Below are positions 36,310-44,473 of a DNA stretch of 44,473 bases, one piece after another; positions within the stretch are counted from its first letter, which is position 1, and each line of letters starts with the position of its first letter. The notes below the pieces were generated by a model. That model saw only the letters and a list, made by a program, of their open reading frames with translations, was not told where the DNA came from and made no database searches. A program made the translations under genes and the position numbers. Source of the stretch: an uncultured Bacilli bacterium (GTDB taxonomy: Bacteria > Bacillota_I > Bacilli_A > RF39 > UBA660); contig CANQYU010000004.1 in NCBI GenBank assembly GCA_947628145.1, positions 1 to 44,473 of the forward strand, in the 5' to 3' direction.

Positions 36310-36576
36310 TTATTTAGTACCCACCTGAGCATCTGGATTTGGACAAGCAATAGTAGTACTACTTATAGTACCATCATCTTGAAAATAATAACAATTACAA
36401 GTTTTATCATTACCATCCGTTCCACAATCACATGCTGTTGCATTAGAGCAACGTTGATTATTTTGAATAGTAGATTTTATACTAGGCCATACAAACGCAT
36501 AGAAGAATGCTGCAACTGCTGCAATAGCTACAACCGTAATAACTGTCATATTTAATTCTCCAGTAGCTTCTTTCAT
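36310..36576 (-). CDS. small Cys-rich pilin-like protein
   Basis: MKEATGELNMTVITVVAIAAVAAFFYAFVWPSIKSTI + six-Cys C-terminus. Confidence 0.7.
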   Translation of the reverse strand: MKEATGELNMTVITVVAIAAVAAFFYAFVWPSIKSTIQNNQRCSNATACDCGTDGNDKTCNCYYFQDDGTISSTTIACPNPDAQVGTK

Positions 36577-36741
36577 TTATTTTTTTCCTCCTTTTAGCTT
36601 AACTTAGCTTTCTATTATTTATTATAACTAAATTTATTTAAAATATCAATATGAACATCGAGATTTTGTCAAATAATTCAAAAATTATTGTCTAATATCC
36701 CATAATTATGTTAATATTAATTAAGAATAGAGGTGTTCTTA

Positions 36742-37413
36742 ATGAAAGAAAAATTTATAAATTTTTGTAAAGGTCTAGGAACTATTATTTTATATTTTGT
36801 TTTAACTATTGTAGCCAATATTTTATTTGGTAAATATTATTATAGTTCCAATTTACTATACGCAACCCTATCTCAATTAGGCACATATCTTCTTATTTTA
36901 ATTGTTTTAGTTATTATCTATCATGAAAGATTATTAAATGATTTCAAAAATTTTAAAAAAAGTTATTTTAAAATAGCTCTTAAATATTGGTTAATTGGTC
37001 TAGGAGCCATGCTTGCTTCTAATATCGTTATCTATTCTTTAGTTCAAAGACTACCAGTAAATGAAAGTGCTAATCGCGAACTTTTAGCTAATTATCCCTT
37101 AAGTATGCTCATTGCAACAACTATTTTAGGCCCTATCACTGAAGAAATAACTTTCCGTGCTAGTCTTAAAAATGCTTTTAATAATTGTTTAACTTTTTGT
37201 TTAGTATCCGCCCTATTTTTTGGTTCAGCCCATTTAATTGTTGCCTTTACATCCGAAAGTTTTAGCTTTCTTGAATTATTGTTTCTTATTCCTTATAGCC
37301 TTTTAGGCTTCTTCTTTGCTAAAGCTTTTTATGAAACTGATAATATATATACCTCAACTTTAATGCATATAATTCATAATACTATCGCCGTTATTTTAAT
37401 ATTTATATCTTAG
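36742..37413 (+). CDS. CPBP family intramembrane metalloprotease
   Basis: ITEEITFRASLKNAF (EExxxR), FGSAHLIVAF, MHIIHNTIAV; start after AGAGGTGttctta. Confidence 0.9.
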   Translation: MKEKFINFCKGLGTIILYFVLTIVANILFGKYYYSSNLLYATLSQLGTYLLILIVLVIIYHERLLNDFKNFKKSYFKIALKYWLIGLGAMLASNIVIYSLVQRLPVNESANRELLANYPLSMLIATTILGPITEEITFRASLKNAFNNCLTFCLVSALFFGSAHLIVAFTSESFSFLELLFLIPYSLLGFFFAKAFYETDNIYTSTLMHIIHNTIAVILIFIS

Positions 37414-37422
37414 AGGTGCCTT

Positions 37423-38247
37423 ATGGAAAAAACAAATAAACCTAAAAAACATTATTTTATTAGAACTATTTTTACTTTAATAATTATATTATTTTTAGTC
37501 TTTCTTTATGGTTATTACCTTGAACCCTATCGTTTAAAAGTCCATGAAATACCTATTTATAATTCTTCTTTAGATGCTAGTTATAATGGTTTAAAAATAG
37601 CGCACTTTTCCGATTTACATTATGGCCGAACTATTAATGAAAATGAACTTAAAAAAATTGTTAAAGAATTAAATAAATTAAATGCCGACATAGTTATATT
37701 TACTGGTGATTTATTTGATAATAAAGAAATCGCGGCTAAAAATGCCAAGCTTGTAACTAATTATTTTCAAAAAATTAATGCTAAACTAGCTAAATATGCT
37801 ATTATTGGGGATTATGATACCAAATATTTATCTACATATAATACTATTTTAGAAAATAGCTCTTTTACTCTTTTAAATAATACCTCTACTTTAATATATT
37901 ATAAAAGTACTATTCCCATTAATTTTGTCGGTTTAACTAATACTCAAAATATTAATGAACTATATGATAGTACTACCTTTAACATAACTTTAATCCATAA
38001 ACCTGACGAAGTAAGTAAACTTTCTAAAGCTAATTTAGTTTTTGCTGGTCATTCTTTAGGTGGTCAAATAAAAATCCCTTTTATTGGTGGGATTAGAAAA
38101 ATAAATGGGGCTAAAAAATATATAGAAAACCATTACGAAATAAATGACACATCTTTATATATATCTAATGGTTTAGGTACCCAAGATTTTAATTTCCGTT
38201 TCCTAAATACCCCTTCTATAACTTTATATCGTTTATATAATTCTTAA
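37423..38247 (+). CDS. metallophosphoesterase (YkuE-like)
   Basis: IAHFSDLHYGRT, IVIFTGDLFDN, LIHKPDE, VFAGHSLGGQIKIP. Confidence 0.9.
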   Translation: MEKTNKPKKHYFIRTIFTLIIILFLVFLYGYYLEPYRLKVHEIPIYNSSLDASYNGLKIAHFSDLHYGRTINENELKKIVKELNKLNADIVIFTGDLFDNKEIAAKNAKLVTNYFQKINAKLAKYAIIGDYDTKYLSTYNTILENSSFTLLNNTSTLIYYKSTIPINFVGLTNTQNINELYDSTTFNITLIHKPDEVSKLSKANLVFAGHSLGGQIKIPFIGGIRKINGAKKYIENHYEINDTSLYISNGLGTQDFNFRFLNTPSITLYRLYNS

Positions 38248-38254
38248 TATATTT

Positions 38255-38839
38255 CTAAATTAAGTTTAAAACATTTTGAACTATATATATAAAACTAGTT
38301 AAATAACTGGTTCCAATTAATAAAGCCCCCACTATATCACTAAAGTAATGTACTCCTAAAAATATTCGACTATAACCAATTATTAAAATAATTAATAATA
38401 AAATAACACTAAGAACTATTTTTAAAGGCAAAGTAATACTACTAATTAAAGCTAAAAATAATATAAAACCATAAAAACTTACAGCACTAACTGTATGTCC
38501 TGATGGATAACTATATCCTTTTTCATAAACTAATCTCTTTATATTTGGCCTTTCTCTTTTAATTATATTTTTAAATAAATATATTACTAAAGAATTATCT
38601 ACCATTAAAGCGATAAATAAATACGCGATTAGTTTTTCTTTTAAAAATAATAAAAAAACACCACAAACAAAAACCAAAAATATTGTACTAGCTAAATTAG
38701 TAAATAATTTATTAAAATTAATTAAAAATTCATTAAATTTGCATTTATTATATACTTTATTATCAATAACATTAAGTTTATTTTTAAGCATTAATAAAGT
38801 CCATATCAAAAATAAAATTAAACTAATTAAAATTATCAT
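38255..38839 (-). CDS. PAP2 family phosphatase
   Basis: KRERPN...SYPSGHTVSAVSFYGF...YSRIFLGVHYFSDIVGALLIG. Confidence 0.93.
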   Translation of the reverse strand: MIILISLILFLIWTLLMLKNKLNVIDNKVYNKCKFNEFLINFNKLFTNLASTIFLVFVCGVFLLFLKEKLIAYLFIALMVDNSLVIYLFKNIIKRERPNIKRLVYEKGYSYPSGHTVSAVSFYGFILFLALISSITLPLKIVLSVILLLIILIIGYSRIFLGVHYFSDIVGALLIGTSYLTSFIYIVQNVLNLI

Positions 38840-38908
38840 ATATACCTCTACTTAATTATACTTAAACTTTTAAATATTATCAATGCTATTGTCAACAAAT
38901 TTATATAA

Positions 38909-38986
38909 ATGCTAATTATCATTTTATTAATAGTCTCTGTAATGATTCTATGTATAAAAAATAGCACTCAATCTAGCATAGATTAA
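38909..38986 (+). CDS. possible degenerate toxin peptide MLIIILLIVSVMILCIKNSTQSSID (25 aa)
   Basis: Hydrophobic ORF convergent with an antitoxin-like sRNA; no recognisable SD. Confidence 0.25.
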   Translation: MLIIILLIVSVMILCIKNSTQSSID

Positions 38987-39064
38987 GTGCTTACCACTTA
39001 AGAGCAAGTACTCAACTCGGCAAAGTTAAGTCTTCTCTTTTTATTTTATGCAAGTTTCCTTGAC
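38956..39064 (-). ncRNA. candidate sRNA, same architecture as the antitoxin RNA at 1156
   Basis: Shares ATGTTATTATG..(T)TCAAGGAAACTTGCATAAAATAAAAA with the copy at 1139-1182; hairpin ACTTAACT..AGTTGAGT; terminator AGCACTTAATCTA-TGC-TAGATTGAGTGCT-ATTTTTT. Confidence 0.6.
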
Positions 39065-39137
39065 ATATTCATAATAACATACTTTTAACAAGTACGTTTT
39101 CTATTTTTACTCGATTTCTCCGAGTTTCCTCTCCGTT

Positions 39138-39223
39138 TGGTGCATGTGGTGGGACTTGAACCCACATAAAGTTGCCTTCGCCAGATTTTGAGTCTGGTGC
39201 GTCTACCATTCCGCCACACATGC
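39138..39223 (-). tRNA. tRNA-Leu(CAA), CCA encoded
   Basis: GCATGTG acceptor, anticodon stem-loop CCAGA-CTCAAAA-TCTGG, long variable arm, T-arm GTGGGTTCAAGTCCCAC. Confidence 0.95.
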
Positions 39224-39266
39224 AAGCAATATCATTATAACACACAAATATAAAAAAAAGAAGCTT

Positions 39267-39875
39267 TTAATCTTCAAGTATTATCCCTTTATCTCTAAGT
39301 ATTTCTATCATACTTAAAATAGATAAAGTTGAGCCAATTAAATCGTCGATGTTAATATTAACATCTTGAAATTTACATGTTTTTAAATCACATTTCAGAA
39401 ATTTAGTATCAATAAAATTATCTTTAATAAACTCACAATTAAACAGAACAGTATTTTTAAACTTACAATGCCGCTCAATATTTTCTCTAAAAATTAAATT
39501 ATCAATTCTTCCGTCAATTTGCCCATTTTCCCATTTAGAATATTGCATAACTCCCTCTTTAAATAAAATATCTTGCATTTTTGTTTCAAAAAAACTAACA
39601 TTAGTAAATTTTGAATTTAAAAAAGCCCCTTTATTAAAATTACATTCTAAAAAACTAGTATTTAAAAATTCACAATTAATAAATTTAACTTTAGCCAAAA
39701 AAGCATTATTAAAAATAACATCTTGAAATTTACAATTATAAAATTCTACTTCTCTTAAAGTTTGAAATTTAATTTCCAATTTATTTAATTCTTCTTTAGT
39801 AAATTTAACATTAGAAATATTCATTTCCTCATAATCCTTAAATTTACCATCTAAAAGTTCATGACTATACTCCAT
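39267..39875 (-). CDS. pentapeptide-repeat protein
   Basis: Repeated A/C(D/N)F-type motifs (FYNCKFQDVIFNNAFLAKVKFINCEFLNTSFLECNF). Start set at MEYSHE after AGAGGAGtcaa. Confidence 0.8.
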   Translation of the reverse strand: MEYSHELLDGKFKDYEEMNISNVKFTKEELNKLEIKFQTLREVEFYNCKFQDVIFNNAFLAKVKFINCEFLNTSFLECNFNKGAFLNSKFTNVSFFETKMQDILFKEGVMQYSKWENGQIDGRIDNLIFRENIERHCKFKNTVLFNCEFIKDNFIDTKFLKCDLKTCKFQDVNINIDDLIGSTLSILSMIEILRDKGIILED

Positions 39876-40434
39876 TTGACTCCTCTTTATATATTGATGT
39901 AAATAACTCTGTTTCCTTATCCTCATTTTTTTCTTCTGGTAATTCGGGTAATTCATTTAATGAAGAAAGTCCAAAGCAATCTAAAAATTCTCTTGTTGTT
40001 CGATATAAATTAGGTCTTCCAGGTAATTTAGATTTACCCGCTTCCTTAATTAAACCTTTCGCCACTAATCTCCGAATAATATAAATGCTTCCCACGCCGC
40101 GCATCTCATCTATCTCTATTCTCGTAATGGGTTGATTATAAGCAATTATCGCTAAAACCTCTAAAGCCGAAGGACTAAGTGTATTTGCCTCGGGATTTTC
40201 TACTAATTTTTGATAATATTCTTTATGTTCTTCTTTAGTTGTTAATTTAAAAGCATCCCCTAAATAACTTATTCTAAGTCCTCTATCTTTACTTTCATAA
40301 TTGCTTTTAAGTTTAAGTAATAATTCTTTTGCTTCATCCATATTTATATTCATAATCTCACAAAGACTATTAAGAGTTATGCCCTCATCCCCCACCACAA
40401 ATAATATTCCTTCTAAAATTCCTAACTTATCCAT
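39865..40434 (-). CDS. scpB: segregation and condensation protein B
   Basis: LEGILFVVGDEGITLNSL..LSPSALEVLAIIAYNQPITRIEIDEMRGVGS..LIKEAGKSKLPGRPNLYRTTREFLDCFGL. Confidence 0.96.
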   Translation of the reverse strand: MDKLGILEGILFVVGDEGITLNSLCEIMNINMDEAKELLLKLKSNYESKDRGLRISYLGDAFKLTTKEEHKEYYQKLVENPEANTLSPSALEVLAIIAYNQPITRIEIDEMRGVGSIYIIRRLVAKGLIKEAGKSKLPGRPNLYRTTREFLDCFGLSSLNELPELPEEKNEDKETELFTSIYKEESNGV

Positions 40435-41158
40435 GAACTTTCCTCTTCTCTATAAATATTGGTTTAAAATTATCTTCTTGACTTAAAGTTATTTCTTCAT
40501 TTTTACTCATAGTTAATACGGATAAGAAAGTAACAATTAAGAAATCCCGTTCATTTTCTTGAAATAAATCTAAAAATTCCACTTTATCTCTAACTGTTAA
40601 TATTTTTCTTATATCTTCAATTCTTTTTTCCACACTATACTCTCTATGAGTTATTTTAGTATTTAAAGGTTTAGCTAATTTTTCTCTTTCTTTTAAACTT
40701 TTTAAAGCTTCCACAAGTAAATCAATAGAAACATCAAAGTTATAATTTGGCTCAGGAATAATCTCCTCTAAATTCATTGGACTTTTAGTATAAAAATTAT
40801 TTCTTTTATTAAACATTTCTTCTAAAGAATTAGTTACTTTTTGATATTTTTCATATTCAATAATTTTTCTTCTTAAATCTTCTTCAGAATCAATATGAAA
40901 TTCTTCACTATTATTTTCTTCCACACTATCATCATTAACTAATAGTTTACTTTTTAAATGAATTAACTCCGCGGCCATGACTAAATAAGAACTGGCAATA
41001 TCAATATTTTTATTTTTTTGTTCTTCAATAAATACTAAATACTCTTCAATAATTACACGTATATCGATTTCGTAAATATCCATTTTAGAAGTTTTAACTA
41101 AATGTAAAAGAAGGTCTAAAGGCCCTTCAAAATCATTTATACTAAATTTATAATCCAT
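40427..41158 (-). CDS. scpA: segregation and condensation protein A
   Basis: FEGPLDLLLHLVKTSKMDIYEIDI..EYLVFIEEQKNKNIDIASSYLVMAAELIHLKSKLLV. Confidence 0.96.
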   Translation of the reverse strand: MDYKFSINDFEGPLDLLLHLVKTSKMDIYEIDIRVIIEEYLVFIEEQKNKNIDIASSYLVMAAELIHLKSKLLVNDDSVEENNSEEFHIDSEEDLRRKIIEYEKYQKVTNSLEEMFNKRNNFYTKSPMNLEEIIPEPNYNFDVSIDLLVEALKSLKEREKLAKPLNTKITHREYSVEKRIEDIRKILTVRDKVEFLDLFQENERDFLIVTFLSVLTMSKNEEITLSQEDNFKPIFIEKRKVHG

Positions 41159-41174
41159 AAAAACCTCTCATTTT

Positions 41175-42119
41175 TTATTCGCAAGTAAAACCTTGAGCTT
41201 TCATTTCAAAACTAACTACTTTTGGCTCAGTATCTAAAGAAAATGTGTCGGCACTATAAACATAAAATCTTTGTGCTTTAGTTAAATCCACATTAATTAC
41301 TACATTTAAACCCGTAGTTTCATTTCCTGAAAATAACGCACTTACTCCCGTTAAATTATTATAAGCACTAGCTGAAGCTGAATAATTACTATAATTTATT
41401 AAATAATTCTCGGCTGTGACTGGATAATTTAAAACACTATTAACGCTTTTTAATTTATTATCTTGAAATATATAAGTAACTTCTTCATAAGTATTTTTAC
41501 AAACGATACTTTCTATTCCCTCATCATTTGGAGTTAAATAAATCGGTGGATAATCAACTAAAGATTTTTTAACTATTGATATTTTCTTTAATGTACTAGC
41601 TACATCTGGAGCTAATTCTTGCGAAATACTTAAATTCCCATCTATTTCTAAATTATTACCTAATAATTTAGTTCTTTGTAATAAAGTTTGTTCTTCATTA
41701 TATAATTCTACATAATAATTTAAATTCGTTATATTAACATTTTTTTGGGAAATATTAAATACATTAAAAGTTAAAGTATTATTTTCGCTATCTAAATTAA
41801 AAGTATCAAAATTTAAATCTTCTGTTTCAATTTTTAAATCAGTTGTATAGTCATATAAAATTTGTTCTGGTTCTTCCTCATCCTCCGGAGGAGTTACTTG
41901 CGGAGGAACATAAGCTGGTCCCTTTATTGTTGGCTCAGGTTCTAATAATTTATTAACAAATTCCGATATTTCTGGCATAAAAATTACCGCTAAAATAAAT
42001 ATCGACATTATGATAAATATTCCGAGAGAACTCTTTCTTCTATTTTCAAATACCCCAATTGTTACTGGTTCTAGTTCGATTTGTTCTAATTTTACATTTT
42101 TAAACTTTTTTTTAGCCAT
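41175..42119 (-). CDS. hypothetical single-TM protein with Pro/Glu-rich linker
   Basis: TM IFIIMSIFILAVIFMPEI, then EPEPTIKGPAYVPPQVTPPEDEEEPE. Confidence 0.7.
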   Translation of the reverse strand: MAKKKFKNVKLEQIELEPVTIGVFENRRKSSLGIFIIMSIFILAVIFMPEISEFVNKLLEPEPTIKGPAYVPPQVTPPEDEEEPEQILYDYTTDLKIETEDLNFDTFNLDSENNTLTFNVFNISQKNVNITNLNYYVELYNEEQTLLQRTKLLGNNLEIDGNLSISQELAPDVASTLKKISIVKKSLVDYPPIYLTPNDEGIESIVCKNTYEEVTYIFQDNKLKSVNSVLNYPVTAENYLINYSNYSASASAYNNLTGVSALFSGNETTGLNVVINVDLTKAQRFYVYSADTFSLDTEPKVVSFEMKAQGFTCE

Positions 42120-42179
42120 TTTTATTCCCTCTTATCTTCCTCTATTATAACAGAAAAAAAAGCAAATAAAAAGAACTAA

Positions 42180-42530
42180 TTAGTCCTTTGGATCAAAAAA
42201 TATCGTTAATAGAGCTGCAAATACGACTGCCCCCACAATCGCGGCCCCTCCATTTACTAAAATACCGGTAAATATTCCTAGTATTCCTTTACTTTGAAAA
42301 CCCTCTATCCCCCCTTTATATAGAAGATAACCAAAGTTAGAAATAATGGTGGAAGCTCCTCCGCCGGCTAATTTAATTAATTTATCATAGAGCCCAAAAA
42401 AGCCTAAAATAGCTCCTAAAACTGTAAACATTGAAGTTATATGCCCAGGGGTTAATTTTGTATTATCTAAAATAAGTTGAGCGACTAAACAAAATAAACC
42501 GGCGACAATAAAAGCCCAAATAAATGTCAT
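42180..42530 (-). CDS. spoVAE: stage V sporulation protein AE (SpoVAE/SpoVAEB)
   Basis: LILDNTKLTPGHITSMFTVLGAILGFFGLYDKLIKLAGGGASTIISNFGYLLYKG. Confidence 0.92.
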   Translation of the reverse strand: MTFIWAFIVAGLFCLVAQLILDNTKLTPGHITSMFTVLGAILGFFGLYDKLIKLAGGGASTIISNFGYLLYKGGIEGFQSKGILGIFTGILVNGGAAIVGAVVFAALLTIFFDPKD

Positions 42531-43504
42531 TATAATACCTCCAAACTAACCGCATGGGCTATACCCGGAATGCCTAACTTTTGATTAGCCATTGTAACCG
42601 ATTGTAAAGAACCCGTGGCAATTATTAATATTTTTTTATATTTTTTTGAATTAATAATTTTATTAAATAAAACTAAGGGTAAAGCAACTGGTCCACTTGC
42701 CCCCGCATAAGTTTCTTGACTATTTGAATAAATTTCACATCCTGCGTCTATATATTTTTTTAAATTAATATCATGTACTTGAGCTAACATTTCTAAAAAT
42801 ATTTCTTTTCCAACTTTTCCTAAATCCCCAGTTAATATTAAATCATAATAACTAGCATTTCTTTTCATTTCATTTAAATGCGTAACTAAAGTTTTAACGG
42901 CCGCGGGAGCCATAACTGCGCCCATATTATTTACATCTTTAATTCCCATATCGACACTTTCGCCAATGGTGGCACTTTCAACTTTAATATTTGTAGCTTC
43001 ATTAGTAAGTAAGGTTGAAACCGCCCCCGTCGCTGTAAAAGTCGTGGTATGTTTTTTAGCTGCCCCATATTCTACTGGATATCTAAATTGTCTTTCCGCA
43101 TTTAAATTATGACTACTAGTAACACTAACTACTTTTTTCGCTAATTTACTACTTATAAATGTTGCTCCCACAATCAATTCTTCACAAAATGTTGCACAAG
43201 CACTATAAACTCCTAAATAAGGAATTTTAAATCTTGAGGCATTATAACTACTAATGCTAGTTTGATTAATTAAATCTCCCCCAATTAATAAATCAATTTT
43301 ACTATCAGTTAATTTATTATAATTAAGAAGATTATCAACCACCACCTGTTGCATTTTTACCTCCGCTTGTTCAAATGTTTTTTCGCCATAATAATAATCA
43401 TCAATTGTTAAATCATAGTTATTTAAAAGTCCATCTTTTTCTAAAGGACCTGCTAAAGTAAAATAATCTTTTAAATAAACATTATTAAATTTTTTACTAG
43501 CCAA
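42530..43504 (-). CDS. spoVAD: stage V sporulation protein AD
   Basis: Thiolase-like fold; AGPLEKDG, LIGGDLINQ, YLGVYSACATFCEEL, TSSHNLNAERQFRYPVEYG, TGDLGKVGKEI. Confidence 0.95.
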   Translation of the reverse strand: MASKKFNNVYLKDYFTLAGPLEKDGLLNNYDLTIDDYYYGEKTFEQAEVKMQQVVVDNLLNYNKLTDSKIDLLIGGDLINQTSISSYNASRFKIPYLGVYSACATFCEELIVGATFISSKLAKKVVSVTSSHNLNAERQFRYPVEYGAAKKHTTTFTATGAVSTLLTNEATNIKVESATIGESVDMGIKDVNNMGAVMAPAAVKTLVTHLNEMKRNASYYDLILTGDLGKVGKEIFLEMLAQVHDINLKKYIDAGCEIYSNSQETYAGASGPVALPLVLFNKIINSKKYKKILIIATGSLQSVTMANQKLGIPGIAHAVSLEVL

Positions 43505-43934
43505 GAGTAATCACCTTCACAATCACTAAAACAAAAGAACTTAATATTCCAAATAAAATAACGCTTCCAGCTAATTTAAAAAAATTTGCTCCAAGACCCG
43601 TAATTAATCCCTCTTTTTTATAATCTAAAGCACTACTTGATATCGAATGAGCAAACCCGGTCGTCGGTAAAAGTAACCCAGCCTTAGCTTTACTCATCCA
43701 ATTATCAAAGAAACCTAAAGCTGTAAATAAAGAAGCTCCAAATATTATAATAAGACAAGTCCAGGTACTCGCATCAACTCTTGATAAATCAAAAATACCC
43801 ATTAATATTTTAATTATTCCCTCGGCCATAAAACCTATTAAACCTCCGACTAAAAAAGCTATTAAAGCATTTTCTACTTTATTTTCTTGCGGTTCATGTT
43901 TTTTCACTAACTTTTGATATTCATCTTTATTCAT
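43497..43934 (-). CDS. spoVAC: stage V sporulation protein AC
   Basis: YQKLVKKHEPQ...AFLVGGLIGFMAEGI..LLLPTTGFAHSISSSALDYKKEGLITGLGANFFKLAGSVILFG; start after GGAGGcgttt. Confidence 0.95.
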   Translation of the reverse strand: MNKDEYQKLVKKHEPQENKVENALIAFLVGGLIGFMAEGIIKILMGIFDLSRVDASTWTCLIIIFGASLFTALGFFDNWMSKAKAGLLLPTTGFAHSISSSALDYKKEGLITGLGANFFKLAGSVILFGILSSFVLVIVKVITLG

Positions 43935-43965
43935 AAACGCCTCCATTCTTATTATGAAATAAATT

Positions 43966-43997
43966 AAAAAAAGTTATACATTTTTGTGTATAACTTT
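43966..43997. terminator. bidirectional terminator
   Basis: AAAAAAGTTATACATTTTTGTGTATAACTTT. Confidence 0.7.
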
Positions 43998-44014
43998 AAG
44001 CTTATTAACAAATT

Positions 44015-44473
44015 TTAAACTGGTACCTCTTCTTTTTCATATAAAACAACTTTACCTTTTTTTAAACTTTCTTTAACATCAATAACTCTTTGATTAGAAG
44101 AGCCACAATATTTTAAAAGAAAACTATGTAATTCATCTTTATATTGTCCATCAACTAAGACATCAATATAATTTAATACCTCTTTATCCATCAAGTCTCT
44201 ATCCATTAAAAAACCTGACCAAGCCCAAATTGTTTTATTGGGATAAACTGCTTTAAATCTTTTTGCTAATTTGGTAGTTCCCTCAATATTTTTAGGATGC
44301 ATTGGCTCGCCCCCTAAAATAGATAAACCCTCTATATAATCATATTTAGCTAAATCAATTATTTTATCAATTACCTCATCATTAAATTCTTTTCCCCCTG
44401 CAAAATCATGGGTTTCCGGATTAAAGCAATTATAACAATGAAAAGCACAACCTTGCATAAATATTGATACTCT
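44015..44473 (-). CDS. nrdG: anaerobic ribonucleoside-triphosphate reductase activating protein (radical SAM), truncated by window end
   Basis: RVSIFMQGCAFHCYNCFNPETHDFAGG...GLSILGGEPMHPKNI; frame open to the window edge. Confidence 0.92.
   Translation of the reverse strand, partial: RVSIFMQGCAFHCYNCFNPETHDFAGGKEFNDEVIDKIIDLAKYDYIEGLSILGGEPMHPKNIEGTTKLAKRFKAVYPNKTIWAWSGFLMDRDLMDKEVLNYIDVLVDGQYKDELHSFLLKYCGSSNQRVIDVKESLKKGKVVLYEKEEVPV

Noticed and set aside
36280-36555. Plus-strand 91-aa Thr/Ile/Ser/Cys-rich ORF
   Set aside because: Exact antisense of the Cys-rich pilin-like gene; no RBS.
1-44473. CRISPR arrays, insertion sequences, prophage modules
   Set aside because: No regularly spaced direct repeats, no transposase/integrase or phage structural genes recognised. 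The KilA-N protein fragment alone is not enough to call a prophage.

Overview
AT-rich chromosomal segment of a low-GC Bacillota/Mollicutes-like bacterium, mostly core genes on the minus strand. Recognisable blocks are: KilA-N protein tail (left edge), desulfoferrodoxin, tRNA-Gln, trmL, RNase J, a two-gene Ku + ATP-dependent ligase NHEJ module, a split pyruvate-kinase-like gene, RNase Y, recA, rpsD with a structured leader, a pair of M16 peptidases, lexA, a U32 peptidase, rmuC, feoAB with a divergent DtxR/MntR regulator, a Tad/Flp pilus locus (TadC-B-A, CpaE, TadG/TadE, Flp), obg, a second pilin-like cluster, tRNA-Leu, scpAB, the spoVAC-AD-AE operon, and nrdG (right edge). The most interesting material lies between the annotated ORFs. 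(1) A complete-looking type I toxin-antitoxin locus at about 1121-1450: a 27-aa hydrophobic peptide with a sequestered SD, and a convergent antisense RNA. A second sRNA of the same architecture lies at about 38956-39080. (2) An unannotated 30-aa single-TM peptide divergent from lexA, with two SOS-box-like sites on its own promoter, one of which matches a site in front of recA. This is a candidate SOS-induced division-inhibitor-type microprotein. (3) A ~200-nt structured ncRNA at about 1625-1835 and a ~70-nt sRNA at about 21530-21598. (4) Four pilin-like proteins sharing an MK[EQ][AS]xG leader, one carrying InlB-type repeats, encoded with a TadZ/CpaE-like protein that lacks the Walker A lysine. 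All assignments come from reading the sequence; no database search was run.
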